Source: Cognatitamlana onchidii
GTDB taxonomy: Bacteria; Bacteroidota; Bacteroidia; Flavobacteriales; Flavobacteriaceae
Length of the DNA stretch: 64,000 bases
Reading direction: 5' to 3'
Assembly (NCBI RefSeq): GCF_004804355.1
Contig: NZ_SRWZ01000004.1
Span: forward strand, 186,001 to 250,000
Positions 25,505 to 34,543 of this stretch are shown piece after piece (the first letter of the stretch is position 1; each line of letters starts with the position of its first letter). The translations under genes were made by a program, and so were the position numbers. The notes under the pieces are model-generated. The model saw nothing but the letters and a program-made list of their open reading frames with translations, was not told the DNA's origin and searched no databases.

Positions 25505-26125
25505 ATGAAGGTTGTAATAGCCGATAAATCACATATAAAATACGCCGAAGCAATTTGCGAGACCATTGAAAGTTCCGCAGCTGTTAGGGGAACAGGTATC
25601 GCAAAGCGTACCCCCGAATATATAGCAGCTAAAATGAAAAATGGGAATGCTGTTATTGCGTTAGACGGTGAGGTTTTTGCTGGATTTTGTTACATAGAAA
25701 AATGGGGACACGGTAAATTTGTGGCCAATTCTGGACTTATCGTGCATCCTGATTTTAGAGGCAAAGGGCTTGCGAAAAAAATTAAGCATAAAGTTTTTGA
25801 GCATTCAAAAAGTAAATTTCCAGATGCTAAAATTTTTAGTATTACTACGGGTCCAGCTGTCATGAAAATGAATAGTGATTTAGGATATAAACCAGTGCCT
25901 TTTTCTGAACTAACAGATGACCAAACCTTTTGGGATGGTTGTCAGACTTGTAAGAATTACGATGTGCTAACGCGAACCAATAGAAAAATGTGTTTATGCA
26001 CCGGGATGTTGTATGATGCCAAAATGAAAGAGCAAGAAGTAAAACCAATAAAGAAAAAGGTAGTAGCCAGATTAAAAAGAATCAAAGAAGCCTTATTCCT
26101 TAAAAAAGAAAAAAATAATAAATGA
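25505..26125 (+). CDS. GNAT-family N-acyltransferase, first gene of the arginine operon
   Basis: This is a GNAT acyltransferase of 206 residues, starting at the ATG at 25505. A TTG at 25481 is less likely. The acyl-CoA binding motif is HPDFRGKGLA (81-90). The C-terminal part carries cysteines at 146, 149, 163 and 165 (CxxC then CxC), an uncommon possible metal site, followed by a lysine-rich tail. It overlaps argG by 4 bases and opens an operon whose transcarbamylase looks succinyl-specific. It is therefore the best candidate for the acylglutamate synthase that starts the pathway, possibly using succinyl-CoA. That assignment is inference; ArgA or ArgJ in the classical form is not encoded here. 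Confidence 0.75.
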   Translation: MKVVIADKSHIKYAEAICETIESSAAVRGTGIAKRTPEYIAAKMKNGNAVIALDGEVFAGFCYIEKWGHGKFVANSGLIVHPDFRGKGLAKKIKHKVFEHSKSKFPDAKIFSITTGPAVMKMNSDLGYKPVPFSELTDDQTFWDGCQTCKNYDVLTRTNRKMCLCTGMLYDAKMKEQEVKPIKKKVVARLKRIKEALFLKKEKNNK

Positions 26126-27303
26126 AAAAGTTAGTTATAGCCTATAGTGGCGGATTGGACACCTCATATTGTGCGGTAAGTTTATCAAAAGAATATGATG
26201 TGCATGCAGTAAGTGTAAATACAGGAGGGTTTACCCAAGAAGAGATTTCACATATAGAAAGTAATGCTTATAAAATGGGCGTGTCTACGTATAAAAATAT
26301 AGACGCTGTATCGACATTTTATCAAAAGGTAGTTAAGTATTTAATTTTTGGTAATGTTTTAAAGAATAATTCATATCCTTTGTCTGTAAGCGCAGAACGT
26401 ATTGTTCAAGCTATAGAAATAGTTGAGTATGCAAAAAGCATTGGTGCAGACTATATTGCTCACGGAAGTACTGGAGCAGGTAATGACCAGGTAAGATTTG
26501 ATATGATTTTTCAAACGCTTGCACCTCAAATAGAGATTATCACTCCAATAAGAGATCAGAAGTTAACGAGGCAGGAGGAAATAGATTATTTAAAGGCGAA
26601 TGGCATAGACATGTCATGGGAAAAAGCAAAGTATTCTATTAATAAAGGATTATGGGGTACAAGTGTTGGAGGCGCAGAAACCCTAACTTCAGAAAAGGCT
26701 TTACCAAATGAGGCTTACCCTTCTCAAATAAAACATGCTGAAGAAGAAAAAGTGAAACTAACCTTTACTAAAGGAGAACTAGTGGCGGTTAATGGGGTAG
26801 AAAATGCTCCTGAAATTAACATTGAAGTTTTAAACAATTTAGCGTCAGCTTATGCTATTGGTAGAGACATTCATGTTGGCGATACTATTGTAGGAATTAA
26901 GGGGCGTGTTGGGTTTGAAGCTGCGGCCGCCTTAATTACAATTAAAGCGCACCACTTGCTTGAGAAACATACTTTAACGAAATGGCAATTACAACATAAG
27001 GAATATTTGTCTAGTTTTTATGGGATGCATTTACATGAAGGTCAATACCTTGATCCTGTAATGAGAGATATTGAGGCTTTTTTACAAAACAGTCAAGATA
27101 AAGTAACTGGCGATGTGTTTGTAACTTTAAAGCCTTATCATTTTTCTTTAGATGGTATCGCGTCCGAGCATGATCTTATGAGTGCCAAGTTTGGTAGCTA
27201 TGGAGAGGAAAACAAGGCTTGGACGGCTGATGATGCCAAAGGATTTATTAAAATTTTAGGGAATCAAAACAAAATATATCAACAGGTAAATTCGAAATCA
27301 TGA
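26122..27303 (+). CDS. argG: Argininosuccinate synthase
   Basis: ArgG joins citrulline and aspartate with ATP, the penultimate arginine step. The N-type ATP pyrophosphatase loop is SGGLD at residues 9-13, followed by TSYC. Further family segments include HGSTGAGNDQVRFD, ITPIRD and the NKGLWG block near residue 173. The protein has 393 residues, the usual size. Its ATG overlaps the end of the GNAT gene (ATGA) and its stop overlaps the argC start, indicating translational coupling. Confidence 0.94.
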   Translation: MKKLVIAYSGGLDTSYCAVSLSKEYDVHAVSVNTGGFTQEEISHIESNAYKMGVSTYKNIDAVSTFYQKVVKYLIFGNVLKNNSYPLSVSAERIVQAIEIVEYAKSIGADYIAHGSTGAGNDQVRFDMIFQTLAPQIEIITPIRDQKLTRQEEIDYLKANGIDMSWEKAKYSINKGLWGTSVGGAETLTSEKALPNEAYPSQIKHAEEEKVKLTFTKGELVAVNGVENAPEINIEVLNNLASAYAIGRDIHVGDTIVGIKGRVGFEAAAALITIKAHHLLEKHTLTKWQLQHKEYLSSFYGMHLHEGQYLDPVMRDIEAFLQNSQDKVTGDVFVTLKPYHFSLDGIASEHDLMSAKFGSYGEENKAWTADDAKGFIKILGNQNKIYQQVNSKS

Positions 27304-28277
27304 TACAAGTTGGAATAATAGGCGGAGCAGGGTATACCGCAGGAGAGCTTATTAGATTGTTAATTAATCATCCGGAAGCGCAAATTGATTTTGTATTTAG
27401 CACTTCCAATGCAGGGAATAATATTAGTAAAGTCCATCAGGATTTGGTAGGGGCCTTAGATTTGAAGTTTACCGATACGGTTAACTCCAATGTTGATGTA
27501 TTGTTTTTATGTTTAGGGCATGGTAATTCGGTGAAGTTTTTAGAAGCTAATGTATTTTCAGAGAATACTAAAATTATTGATTTAGGAAATGATTTTAGAT
27601 TGGAAGCCGATAAAGTATTTGATGGGAAAACATTCATTTATGGCCTTCCAGAATTACAAAGGGAGGCTATAAAAAATGCCAATTATATTGCTAATCCTGG
27701 TTGTTTTGCAACAGCTATTCAATTAGCGTTATTACCACTAGCAGATAATAATAAGTTGCACTCAGATATACACATAAACGCGGTTACAGGAGCAACGGGA
27801 GCAGGCACCTCATTATCAGCAACTACGCATTATACGTGGCGAGATAATAACTTCTCGTATTACAAACCTTTTACGCATCAGCACTTAGGTGAGATTAATC
27901 AGTCTGTAAAGCAATTACAGAATGATTTTTCTTCAGAGATATTGTTTATGCCGAATAGAGGGAATTTTTCAAGAGGTATTTTTGCAACAGTTTATACGGA
28001 TTTTGATGGATTGGTTGAAGATGCCATCCGTTTATATAAGTCGTATTACAATGATGCTGCATTTACGTTTGTTTCCGATGATTTTTTACATTTAAAGCAA
28101 GTAGTAAACACTAATAAATGCTTAATTCATTTGCACAAGCATAATGGTAAGTTGTTAATTACGAGTGTTATTGATAATTTATTAAAGGGGGCCTCAGGTC
28201 AGGCGGTTCAGAATATGAATTTAATGTTTGGACTTGAAGAAACGACTGGATTAGGATTGAAAGGGACATATTTTTAA
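27300..28277 (+). CDS. argC: N-acyl-gamma-glutamyl-phosphate reductase
   Basis: ArgC reduces acylglutamyl phosphate to the semialdehyde with NADPH. The dinucleotide loop is IIGGAGYTAGEL at residues 6-17, and the catalytic cysteine lies in ANPGCFATAIQ (Cys135). At 325 residues it is the common type 1 enzyme. In this operon the acyl group is probably succinyl rather than acetyl, judging by the transcarbamylase. It starts inside the last codons of argG. Confidence 0.93.
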   Translation: MIQVGIIGGAGYTAGELIRLLINHPEAQIDFVFSTSNAGNNISKVHQDLVGALDLKFTDTVNSNVDVLFLCLGHGNSVKFLEANVFSENTKIIDLGNDFRLEADKVFDGKTFIYGLPELQREAIKNANYIANPGCFATAIQLALLPLADNNKLHSDIHINAVTGATGAGTSLSATTHYTWRDNNFSYYKPFTHQHLGEINQSVKQLQNDFSSEILFMPNRGNFSRGIFATVYTDFDGLVEDAIRLYKSYYNDAAFTFVSDDFLHLKQVVNTNKCLIHLHKHNGKLLITSVIDNLLKGASGQAVQNMNLMFGLEETTGLGLKGTYF

Positions 28278-28398
28278 AAGTCACCTAAACCTTTTGGTAA
28301 AGGAAGACTCGTTGTCCGATCAAAATGAAAATAATAATTTAAAACAAAGCCCTTTTGGTTTCTTGCTTTTCGGAGATTAGAAGGGATCCATAGAGATT
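28278..28398 (+). other. 121-base gap inside the arginine operon
   Basis: This is the largest break between the arginine genes. No ORF or clear terminator is visible. A small proC-specific promoter or processing site is possible but nothing decisive is seen. Confidence 0.3.
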
Positions 28399-29193
28399 AT
28401 GAAAATAGCCATTATAGGTACAGGAAATTTAGGAAGCTCGATCGCCAAAGGACTGATTGGGAATAAATCGTTTACCTCGTTATATTTGAGTGATATAAAT
28501 ACAGGAAACGTAGATAAATTTCGTAACGAGGATGGGGTAACCGTTACCAGTGATAATGCTTTGGCTGTAGCCGAATCTGATATTTTAATTTTTGCGCTAC
28601 AACCTAAACATATTGATAAGGTATTAGCTAGCGTGGCCGATAAAATTACAGAGAACCATGTCGTGATGTCTGTAGCAGCAGGAGTTGAAATAGCCCGAAT
28701 TCAGGGGGTAGTTGGTGCCGATAAAACCATTATTCGAGTTATGCCAAATACCGCAATTTCTATAGGGAAATCAATGACGTGTTTAGCGGCTAATGATAAG
28801 GGTAAGTCCAAAATGGATTTGGCCACTGGAATTTTTAATCAGTTAGGAACAACTATGGTAATTCCAGAAGATCAGATACAAGCAGCCACAGTAATTTGTG
28901 CTAGTGGCATTGCTTTTTGGATGCGATTAGTGCGTGCTACTACTCAAGGAGCTATACAGCTTGGGTTTGAGGCTGAAGAAGCCCATGAGTTGGCATTACA
29001 AACTTGCTACGGTGCAGCGAGTTTATTGAAAGAATCTGGAAGGCATCCCGAAGCAGAGATTGATAGAGTAACCACCCCAAGTGGATGTACTATTGAAGGT
29101 TTGAATGAAATGGAACACCAAGGTTTAAGCTCGTCCCTTATTAAGGGTATAACAGCTTCTTTTGAAAAAATTAACCAATTAAAGAAAAACTAA
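28399..29193 (+). CDS. proC: Pyrroline-5-carboxylate reductase
   Basis: ProC makes proline from pyrroline-5-carboxylate with NAD(P)H. Its N-terminal Rossmann motif is IIGTGNLGSSIAKGL. The C-terminal dimerisation domain has the family signature ending in TTPSGCTIEGLNEME. The protein has 264 residues. It lies between argC and argD, so proline and arginine synthesis from glutamate are expressed together. Confidence 0.94.
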   Translation: MKIAIIGTGNLGSSIAKGLIGNKSFTSLYLSDINTGNVDKFRNEDGVTVTSDNALAVAESDILIFALQPKHIDKVLASVADKITENHVVMSVAAGVEIARIQGVVGADKTIIRVMPNTAISIGKSMTCLAANDKGKSKMDLATGIFNQLGTTMVIPEDQIQAATVICASGIAFWMRLVRATTQGAIQLGFEAEEAHELALQTCYGAASLLKESGRHPEAEIDRVTTPSGCTIEGLNEMEHQGLSSSLIKGITASFEKINQLKKN

Positions 29194-29194
29194 C

Positions 29195-30349
29195 ATGCCG
29201 CTTTTTAATGTTTATCCAATTTATGATGTCACACCTGTTTCAGGAAAGGGAGTTTATGTTTACGACGAAAATGGAACAGAGTATTTAGATCTATATGGAG
29301 GGCACGCCGTAATTTCTATTGGACACGCTCATAACAAGTATGTTAATGCTATATCTAAACAAGTTACTAAATTGGGGTTCTACTCTAATGCCATTCAAAA
29401 CCCCTTGCAACATGAGTTAGCAGATCGGCTCGAAGAACTTTCAGGTTGTAAAGGTTACGAACTATTTTTATGTAATTCTGGCGCCGAGGCCAATGAAAAT
29501 GCTCTAAAATTAGCGTCTTTTAAAACTGGAAAATCTCGAGTTGTAGCTTTTAAAAATGGTTTTCATGGACGTACATCGGCGGCGGTTGCGGCTACCGATA
29601 ATAAAAATATAATCGCCCCAATTAATGCTCAGCAGGAAGTTACTATACTTGAGTTAAATGATGTTGAAGGTGTTAAAACTGAGTTGGAAAAAGGTGATGT
29701 TTGTGCCGTTATTGTCGAGTTTATACAGGGCGTAGGCGGTTTGGATCAAGGAACACAAGCGTTTTTTGAAACTGTGGATGCGCTTTGTAAAGCGAACAAT
29801 ACCATGCTTATAGCAGACGAGGTGCAATCAGGTTATGGGCGCTCTGGGAAATTCTTTGCATTCCAGCATTATAACGTAACACCAGATGTTATTTCTATAG
29901 CAAAAGGTATGGGGAATGGATTCCCTATAGGAGGTGTGTTAATTCACCCAAATATTGAAGCAAAATTTGGAATGTTGGGTACTACTTTTGGGGGTAATCA
30001 TCTGGCATGTGCCGCAGGATTAGCTGTTTTAAATGTTATTGAAGATCAGAAGTTGATTGATAATGTTAATGAGATGGCAGATTACTTTGTTAAAATTGCA
30101 GAAACGATACAACAAATTAAAGAAATTAAGGGACGAGGTTTGATGTTAGGCTTGGAGTTTGATTTTGAAGTTGGAGAACTAAGAAAAACATTGATTTATA
30201 AACATCATATATTCACTGGAGGGGCCTCTAATAAAAAGTTGTTGAGAATATTACCGCCATTAACGGTGAGAAAAGAACATATTAATATGTTTTTTGAAGC
30301 ATTAATAGAAGCCTTAACAGAAGTTGAAAGCACCTCCCTTCAAGAATAG
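29195..30349 (+). CDS. argD: N-acylornithine aminotransferase (acetyl- or succinylornithine)
   Basis: ArgD is a class III aminotransferase that forms acylornithine from the semialdehyde. The PLP lysine is Lys237 in SIAKGMGNGFPIG, preceded by the cofactor aspartate in LIADEVQSGYGRSG. It has 384 residues. It follows proC by 1 base. Such enzymes accept both acetyl- and succinyl-ornithine, so the acyl group cannot be read from this protein alone. Confidence 0.92.
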   Translation: MPLFNVYPIYDVTPVSGKGVYVYDENGTEYLDLYGGHAVISIGHAHNKYVNAISKQVTKLGFYSNAIQNPLQHELADRLEELSGCKGYELFLCNSGAEANENALKLASFKTGKSRVVAFKNGFHGRTSAAVAATDNKNIIAPINAQQEVTILELNDVEGVKTELEKGDVCAVIVEFIQGVGGLDQGTQAFFETVDALCKANNTMLIADEVQSGYGRSGKFFAFQHYNVTPDVISIAKGMGNGFPIGGVLIHPNIEAKFGMLGTTFGGNHLACAAGLAVLNVIEDQKLIDNVNEMADYFVKIAETIQQIKEIKGRGLMLGLEFDFEVGELRKTLIYKHHIFTGGASNKKLLRILPPLTVRKEHINMFFEALIEALTEVESTSLQE

Positions 30350-30362
30350 AAAAAAGAATAAA

Positions 30363-31556
30363 ATGAATACCTTACTATCTATTAATACAAGAAATGCAGT
30401 ATTGCTTAAAATGGCGGAGCTTTTAGAGCGCGACCGCGAAGCAATTATTGCTATTAATAAAACAGACTTAGACGCTTACAGCGGGGACGATATTTCAATG
30501 TTTGATCGTTTAAAAGTAGATGATGCAAAAGTAGATGAAATGAAGAAAGCTGTAACCCATTTAGCCTCGCAGGATGATCCTGTTGGTGTGGAACGTTTCA
30601 GTTTTAAGCACGATAATGGCATGCAAGTATATAATAAAACGGCCTCTTTTGGTACAGTTTTAATTATATACGAATCAAGACCAGATGTTACGGTTGAAGC
30701 CGCTGGTATTGCATTTAAGTCTGGAAATAAAATACTACTTAAAGGAGGGAAGGAGTCCTTGCGATCAAATTTAAAAATAGTCGAACTATGGCATGAAGCT
30801 TTAAAAGCGTATAATGCACCGACTGATTGGGTAGAATATTTACAATTTAACAGAAGTGAAACCCAAGCCTTTTTGGAAAAACCAACACAAAAAGTTGATT
30901 TAATTGTACCTAGAGGTGGTGAGCGTTTAATTGCGTTTGTAAAAGAACACGCTACTTGCCCTGTAATTATTAGCGGACGAGGGAACAATTTTGTTTATGT
31001 GCATCAGGAAGCAGATTTAGATGTTGCTTTGGATGTCATTTTGAATGGAAAATCTAAAATATCTGCTTGTAATGCGGTTGATAAAGTTTTGATCGATGAA
31101 AAATTACCTAAAAAAGATGTTTTCGTAAAGCACTTAATTTCAAAATTAAAGCATTCTAATATCGAAGTTTTAGGAGATGAAACGATCTCAAAAGCACATG
31201 GATTAGAAGGTATTAAATCCGATGATATTTGGTATGAAGAGTTTCTTGATTATAAAATTCTTATTGGGGAAATAGGATCTAATCAAGATACGATTGCCAT
31301 GATTAATAAATATTCTGGAGGGCATTCCTCATCAATAATAACAACCAATCAAAAGGAGGCCAAACTATTTATGGAAAATGTGGATACAGCTGCAGTATAC
31401 CATAATGCTTCAACCCGATTTACAGATGGCGGGCAATTAGGGTTAGGTGGTGAGTTGGCCATTAGTACAGATAAACTGCATCAACGCGGACCAATTGGTT
31501 TGCAACATTTGGTGACAAATAAATGGTATGTTCATGGAAGTGGACAAATAAGGTAA
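30363..31556 (+). CDS. proA: Gamma-glutamyl phosphate reductase
   Basis: ProA reduces glutamyl-5-phosphate to the semialdehyde in proline synthesis and belongs to the aldehyde dehydrogenase superfamily. The ATG at 30363 is chosen; an upstream in-frame ATG at 30324 would overlap argD. The catalytic cysteine is Cys236 in SACNAVDKVL, and GGxxS-type cofactor contacts appear in LKGGKESLRSN. The protein has 397 residues. proA precedes proB, the reverse of the enterobacterial order. Confidence 0.93.
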   Translation: MNTLLSINTRNAVLLKMAELLERDREAIIAINKTDLDAYSGDDISMFDRLKVDDAKVDEMKKAVTHLASQDDPVGVERFSFKHDNGMQVYNKTASFGTVLIIYESRPDVTVEAAGIAFKSGNKILLKGGKESLRSNLKIVELWHEALKAYNAPTDWVEYLQFNRSETQAFLEKPTQKVDLIVPRGGERLIAFVKEHATCPVIISGRGNNFVYVHQEADLDVALDVILNGKSKISACNAVDKVLIDEKLPKKDVFVKHLISKLKHSNIEVLGDETISKAHGLEGIKSDDIWYEEFLDYKILIGEIGSNQDTIAMINKYSGGHSSSIITTNQKEAKLFMENVDTAAVYHNASTRFTDGGQLGLGGELAISTDKLHQRGPIGLQHLVTNKWYVHGSGQIR

Positions 31557-31558
31557 GG

Positions 31559-32323
31559 ATGCAAAAGAAGAAACGCATATTATTAAAAATAGGTTCTAAT
31601 ACACTTACTAAAGAAACCGATAATATTTCCCGAGGTAAGATAGAAGATTTAGCAAGTCAGATCGCTGCACTTCAAGATACTTACGAATTCATTATTGTGA
31701 GTTCTGGAGCTATCGCTGTTGCAAAGCAATTTGTAAAATTGGAAAGTAAACGAAAACCTATATTTGTAAAACAAGCGTTGGCTTCTATCGGGCAGCCACA
31801 TCTTATCCGGATTTATCAAGAAATTTTTAGAGAATATGGGTTGTTAACATCTCAATGTTTGTTGTCGTATTCCGATTTTAAAAAAGAAGAAAGCCGTGCT
31901 AATATTACCAATACCATTAATGTCTTGGTAAACAATAATTATATTCCAATTATTAATGAGAACGACACAGTGGCCACTGATGAAATTAAGTTTGGAGATA
32001 ACGATAAATTAGGGGCTCTAACCGCTTCTTTGTTAGAGGCGGATTTATTTATCATTGCAACAAATACCAACGGGATTTATACTAAGGCTTCTATGGAGAA
32101 TGGGACTCCAAAAACCATTGAAGAAGTATTGGATTTTGAGGTTTTAAAGCAGGAAATAGTAGATTCAAAATCGTCGCATGGCAGTGGTGGCATGCAAAGT
32201 AAGATTGAAGCAGCAGAGGTAGCGCATAGGGCAAATGTGGAAACTTGGATAGTAAACGGGTTAGAAGATAACTTTATAGTAAATTCAATGGAAAACAAAC
32301 GGTCGTTTACTAAAATAAAGTAA
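31559..32323 (+). CDS. proB: Glutamate 5-kinase (short form, no PUA domain)
   Basis: ProB phosphorylates glutamate at the start of proline synthesis. The amino acid kinase fold is clear: KIGSNTLT at the N-terminus, VSSGAIAV, then NENDTVATDEIKFGDNDKLGA. It has 254 residues and ends after the kinase domain, lacking the C-terminal PUA domain of the E. coli enzyme. The start at 31559 lies 2 bases after the proA stop; a longer frame would overlap proA. Confidence 0.92.
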   Translation: MQKKKRILLKIGSNTLTKETDNISRGKIEDLASQIAALQDTYEFIIVSSGAIAVAKQFVKLESKRKPIFVKQALASIGQPHLIRIYQEIFREYGLLTSQCLLSYSDFKKEESRANITNTINVLVNNNYIPIINENDTVATDEIKFGDNDKLGALTASLLEADLFIIATNTNGIYTKASMENGTPKTIEEVLDFEVLKQEIVDSKSSHGSGGMQSKIEAAEVAHRANVETWIVNGLEDNFIVNSMENKRSFTKIK

Positions 32324-32345
32324 GTAGTTGTTTGCCTTAAAATAT

Positions 32346-32765
32346 ATGAATACAGAAAGCCCTTTTTATAAAGAGGCTGTTGCGGTTAGAGAAGAACTGT
32401 TTTTTAAAGAAATGAAAAATAGTAGGGATTTAATCAATGATGAGTTTGAGTTAAATGGAATTCATCTAGTCTGTTTGGATCAAGGTAAGGTAATTGGCAC
32501 TGGCCGTTTAAATATTGTTGAAGACGAAGCTATAATATCTCAAATGGCTATAAAGGAGAATTATCAAAGGCAAGGTGTTGGAGCTGAAATTTTAAAGGAG
32601 TTAATAAGGTATTGTAAAAGAGAAGGTGTATTTTATCTTAAACTAAGTGCACGAGAAACGGCTATAGCGTTTTATAAAAAGTTTAATTTTAGGATACTCG
32701 GAGATAAATATCCATCGTTAAAAACAGGAGTAGTTCATCAAAAGATGACGCTGAAAATAGATTAA
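32346..32765 (+). CDS. Small GNAT-family N-acyltransferase inside the arginine operon
   Basis: This is a 139-residue stand-alone GNAT domain, taking the ATG at 32346 rather than the TTG at 32328. The acyl-CoA motif is NYQRQGVGAEIL (Q/R-x-x-G-x-G). The terminal region LKLSARETAIAFYKKFNF is typical of the ElaA-like and acyl-transfer group. It lies 22 bases after proB and before argF'. It is the second candidate for the pathway's acylglutamate synthase, or it may modify an intermediate or a polyamine. The role is not known. Confidence 0.72.
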   Translation: MNTESPFYKEAVAVREELFFKEMKNSRDLINDEFELNGIHLVCLDQGKVIGTGRLNIVEDEAIISQMAIKENYQRQGVGAEILKELIRYCKREGVFYLKLSARETAIAFYKKFNFRILGDKYPSLKTGVVHQKMTLKID

Positions 32766-32777
32766 TAAATTAAATTT

Positions 32778-32810
32778 AGATCTGTTAGTTTTTTTTAACC
32801 TAACAGGTCT
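32778..32810. repeat. Palindromic intergenic repeat, copy 1
   Basis: AGATCTGTTAG and CTAACAGGTCT pair over 11 positions (one G-U if transcribed) around an 11-base T-rich loop. The right arm's ACAGGTCT core recurs in the hairpin at 51330-51366, also between genes of one operon. It is probably a dispersed REP-like element. A role in mRNA processing is possible. Confidence 0.55.
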
Positions 32811-32828
32811 GAAAAAGAAGAAAATAAA

Positions 32829-33767
32829 ATGAAACACTACACGTCCATAACTGATATTGATGATATTAATGCTTGGATTGAAGAGGCCAAAAAATTGAAG
32901 CAAAATCCTTTGGCAGATAACGCACTAGGTAAAAACAAAACCTTAGGATTGTTATTCTTTAATTCTAGTTTGCGAACCCGCCTAAGTACACAGAAGGCAG
33001 CATTAAACTTAGGAATGAATCCTATTGTTATGAACGTATCTGGTGATGCATGGGGCTTGGAGTTTGAGGATGGTACTGTAATGAACGGAAGTACCGCAGA
33101 GCATATTAAAGAAGCCGCTGCTGTAGTGTCACAATATTGCGATATTATTGCTGTTAGAGCGTTTCCATCTTTAACCGATAAAGAAAAGGACGAAAGCGAG
33201 CAGGTACTAAATGCATTTAAACAATATGCAGCTGTGCCTATAGTTAATATGGAAAGCGCTACTGGGCACCCCTTACAGGCGTTAACCGATGCCATTACTA
33301 TTTCAGAGCATACTAAAGTTAAAAGACCTAAAGTGGTATTAAGTTGGGCGCCTCATATTAAGGCTTTGCCGCATGCTGTTGGAAATAGTTTTGTTCAAGC
33401 TATGCAAAAAATGGAGGTAGACTTTGTTATTGCTAATCCTGAAGGTTATGATCTAAGTCCGGAGATAACCAAAGATACACCTATTTATCATAATCAGGAG
33501 GAAGCTTTTAAAGATGCCGATTTTGTATATACCAAAAACTGGAGTTCTTACGAAACGTATGGAAAGGTAATAAACACAGATACCGATTGGATGATTACTA
33601 AAGAAAAACTAGGAGATGCTAAATTTATGCATTGCTTACCTGTAAGACGTAACGTAGTAGTTGAAGATGCCGTTTTAGATACCGATAGTTCAATAGTTAT
33701 TGAGCAGGCGAATAACAGAACTTATGCGGCGCAGTTGGTACTTAAAAAATTATTAGAGAATGGCTAA
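32829..33767 (+). CDS. argF': N-succinylornithine carbamoyltransferase-type enzyme (ArgF')
   Basis: This enzyme transfers a carbamoyl group to an acylated ornithine, giving acylcitrulline. It has 312 residues. The carbamoyl-phosphate loop is SSLRTR (46-51, where ornithine transcarbamylase has S-x-R-T-R). HPLQALTD and HCLPVRRN lie in the usual places. Overall similarity is to the Bacteroides succinylornithine enzyme (for instance VMNG, WAPH, EGYDL). At the position that separates succinyl- from acetyl-ornithine enzymes it has Ala90 (GSTAEH), not the acetyl-type glutamate. It overlaps argB by 8 bases. Confidence 0.85.
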   Translation: MKHYTSITDIDDINAWIEEAKKLKQNPLADNALGKNKTLGLLFFNSSLRTRLSTQKAALNLGMNPIVMNVSGDAWGLEFEDGTVMNGSTAEHIKEAAAVVSQYCDIIAVRAFPSLTDKEKDESEQVLNAFKQYAAVPIVNMESATGHPLQALTDAITISEHTKVKRPKVVLSWAPHIKALPHAVGNSFVQAMQKMEVDFVIANPEGYDLSPEITKDTPIYHNQEEAFKDADFVYTKNWSSYETYGKVINTDTDWMITKEKLGDAKFMHCLPVRRNVVVEDAVLDTDSSIVIEQANNRTYAAQLVLKKLLENG

Positions 33768-34542
33768 AGAAAAATTGTCTGTAGTAAAAATAGGTGGTAA
33801 TATTATTGAAGATGAAGCATCTTTAAATGCATTTCTTAAACTGTTTTCGAATATAAAAGGTAAAAAGATTTTGGTGCATGGAGGAGGAAAACGAGCAACT
33901 CGTATTGCTTCAAAATTAGGTATTGAGTCGCAAATGGTAAATGGCAGACGTATTACCGATGCTGACACATTAGAGATTATTACCATGGTATATGGTGGTT
34001 TAGTGAATAAAAATGTTGTCGCCAAGTTACAAGGATTAAATACCAACGCTATTGGATTAACAGGAGCTGATGCGAATAGTATAATATCAGATAAACGCCC
34101 TGTAAAAGAAATTGATTTTGGCTTTGTGGGGGATGTAAAAAAAGTTGCCTATAAGTCTGTAGCTAAGTTAATTCAAGCAGGTTTTACACCGGTGTTCTGT
34201 GCGATTACCCACGATGGCAACGGGCAGTTATTAAATACTAATGCCGATACTATTACTTCTCAAGTCGCTGTAGGAATGAGTTCTTTGTACGAAACGACCA
34301 TTTATTATTGTTTTGAGTTGAATGGTGTTTTACGCGATATTAACAATAAGGAATCGGTTATTAAGCATATTGATGCTAACATTTATAAGGATTTATTGGA
34401 TAAAGGTATTATTGCCGATGGGATGTTGCCGAAGTTAGAAAATTGTTTTGATGCTCTTAATGGCGGGGTGAGTCGTATAAATATGGGGAATATCTCTATG
34501 TTAACTAAAGAAAATGATAATTTCACCAAAATAACCTTATAA
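33760..34542 (+). CDS. argB: N-acylglutamate kinase
   Basis: ArgB phosphorylates acylglutamate with ATP. The amino acid kinase fold shows VVKIGGNIIED at the start, LVHGGGKRATRIASKLGIE in the glycine-rich loop, and LNTNADTITSQVAVGM in the ATP region. The protein has 260 residues, similar to the feedback-insensitive E. coli form: it lacks the N-terminal extension seen in arginine-inhibited hexameric kinases. It overlaps argF' by 8 bases, so the two are probably coupled in translation. Confidence 0.92.
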   Translation: MAKEKLSVVKIGGNIIEDEASLNAFLKLFSNIKGKKILVHGGGKRATRIASKLGIESQMVNGRRITDADTLEIITMVYGGLVNKNVVAKLQGLNTNAIGLTGADANSIISDKRPVKEIDFGFVGDVKKVAYKSVAKLIQAGFTPVFCAITHDGNGQLLNTNADTITSQVAVGMSSLYETTIYYCFELNGVLRDINNKESVIKHIDANIYKDLLDKGIIADGMLPKLENCFDALNGGVSRINMGNISMLTKENDNFTKITL

Positions 34543-34543
34543 A

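Noticed and set aside
32328-32345. TTG as start of the small GNAT gene.
   Set aside because: The ATG at 32346 begins the conserved domain and leaves a normal spacing from proB.
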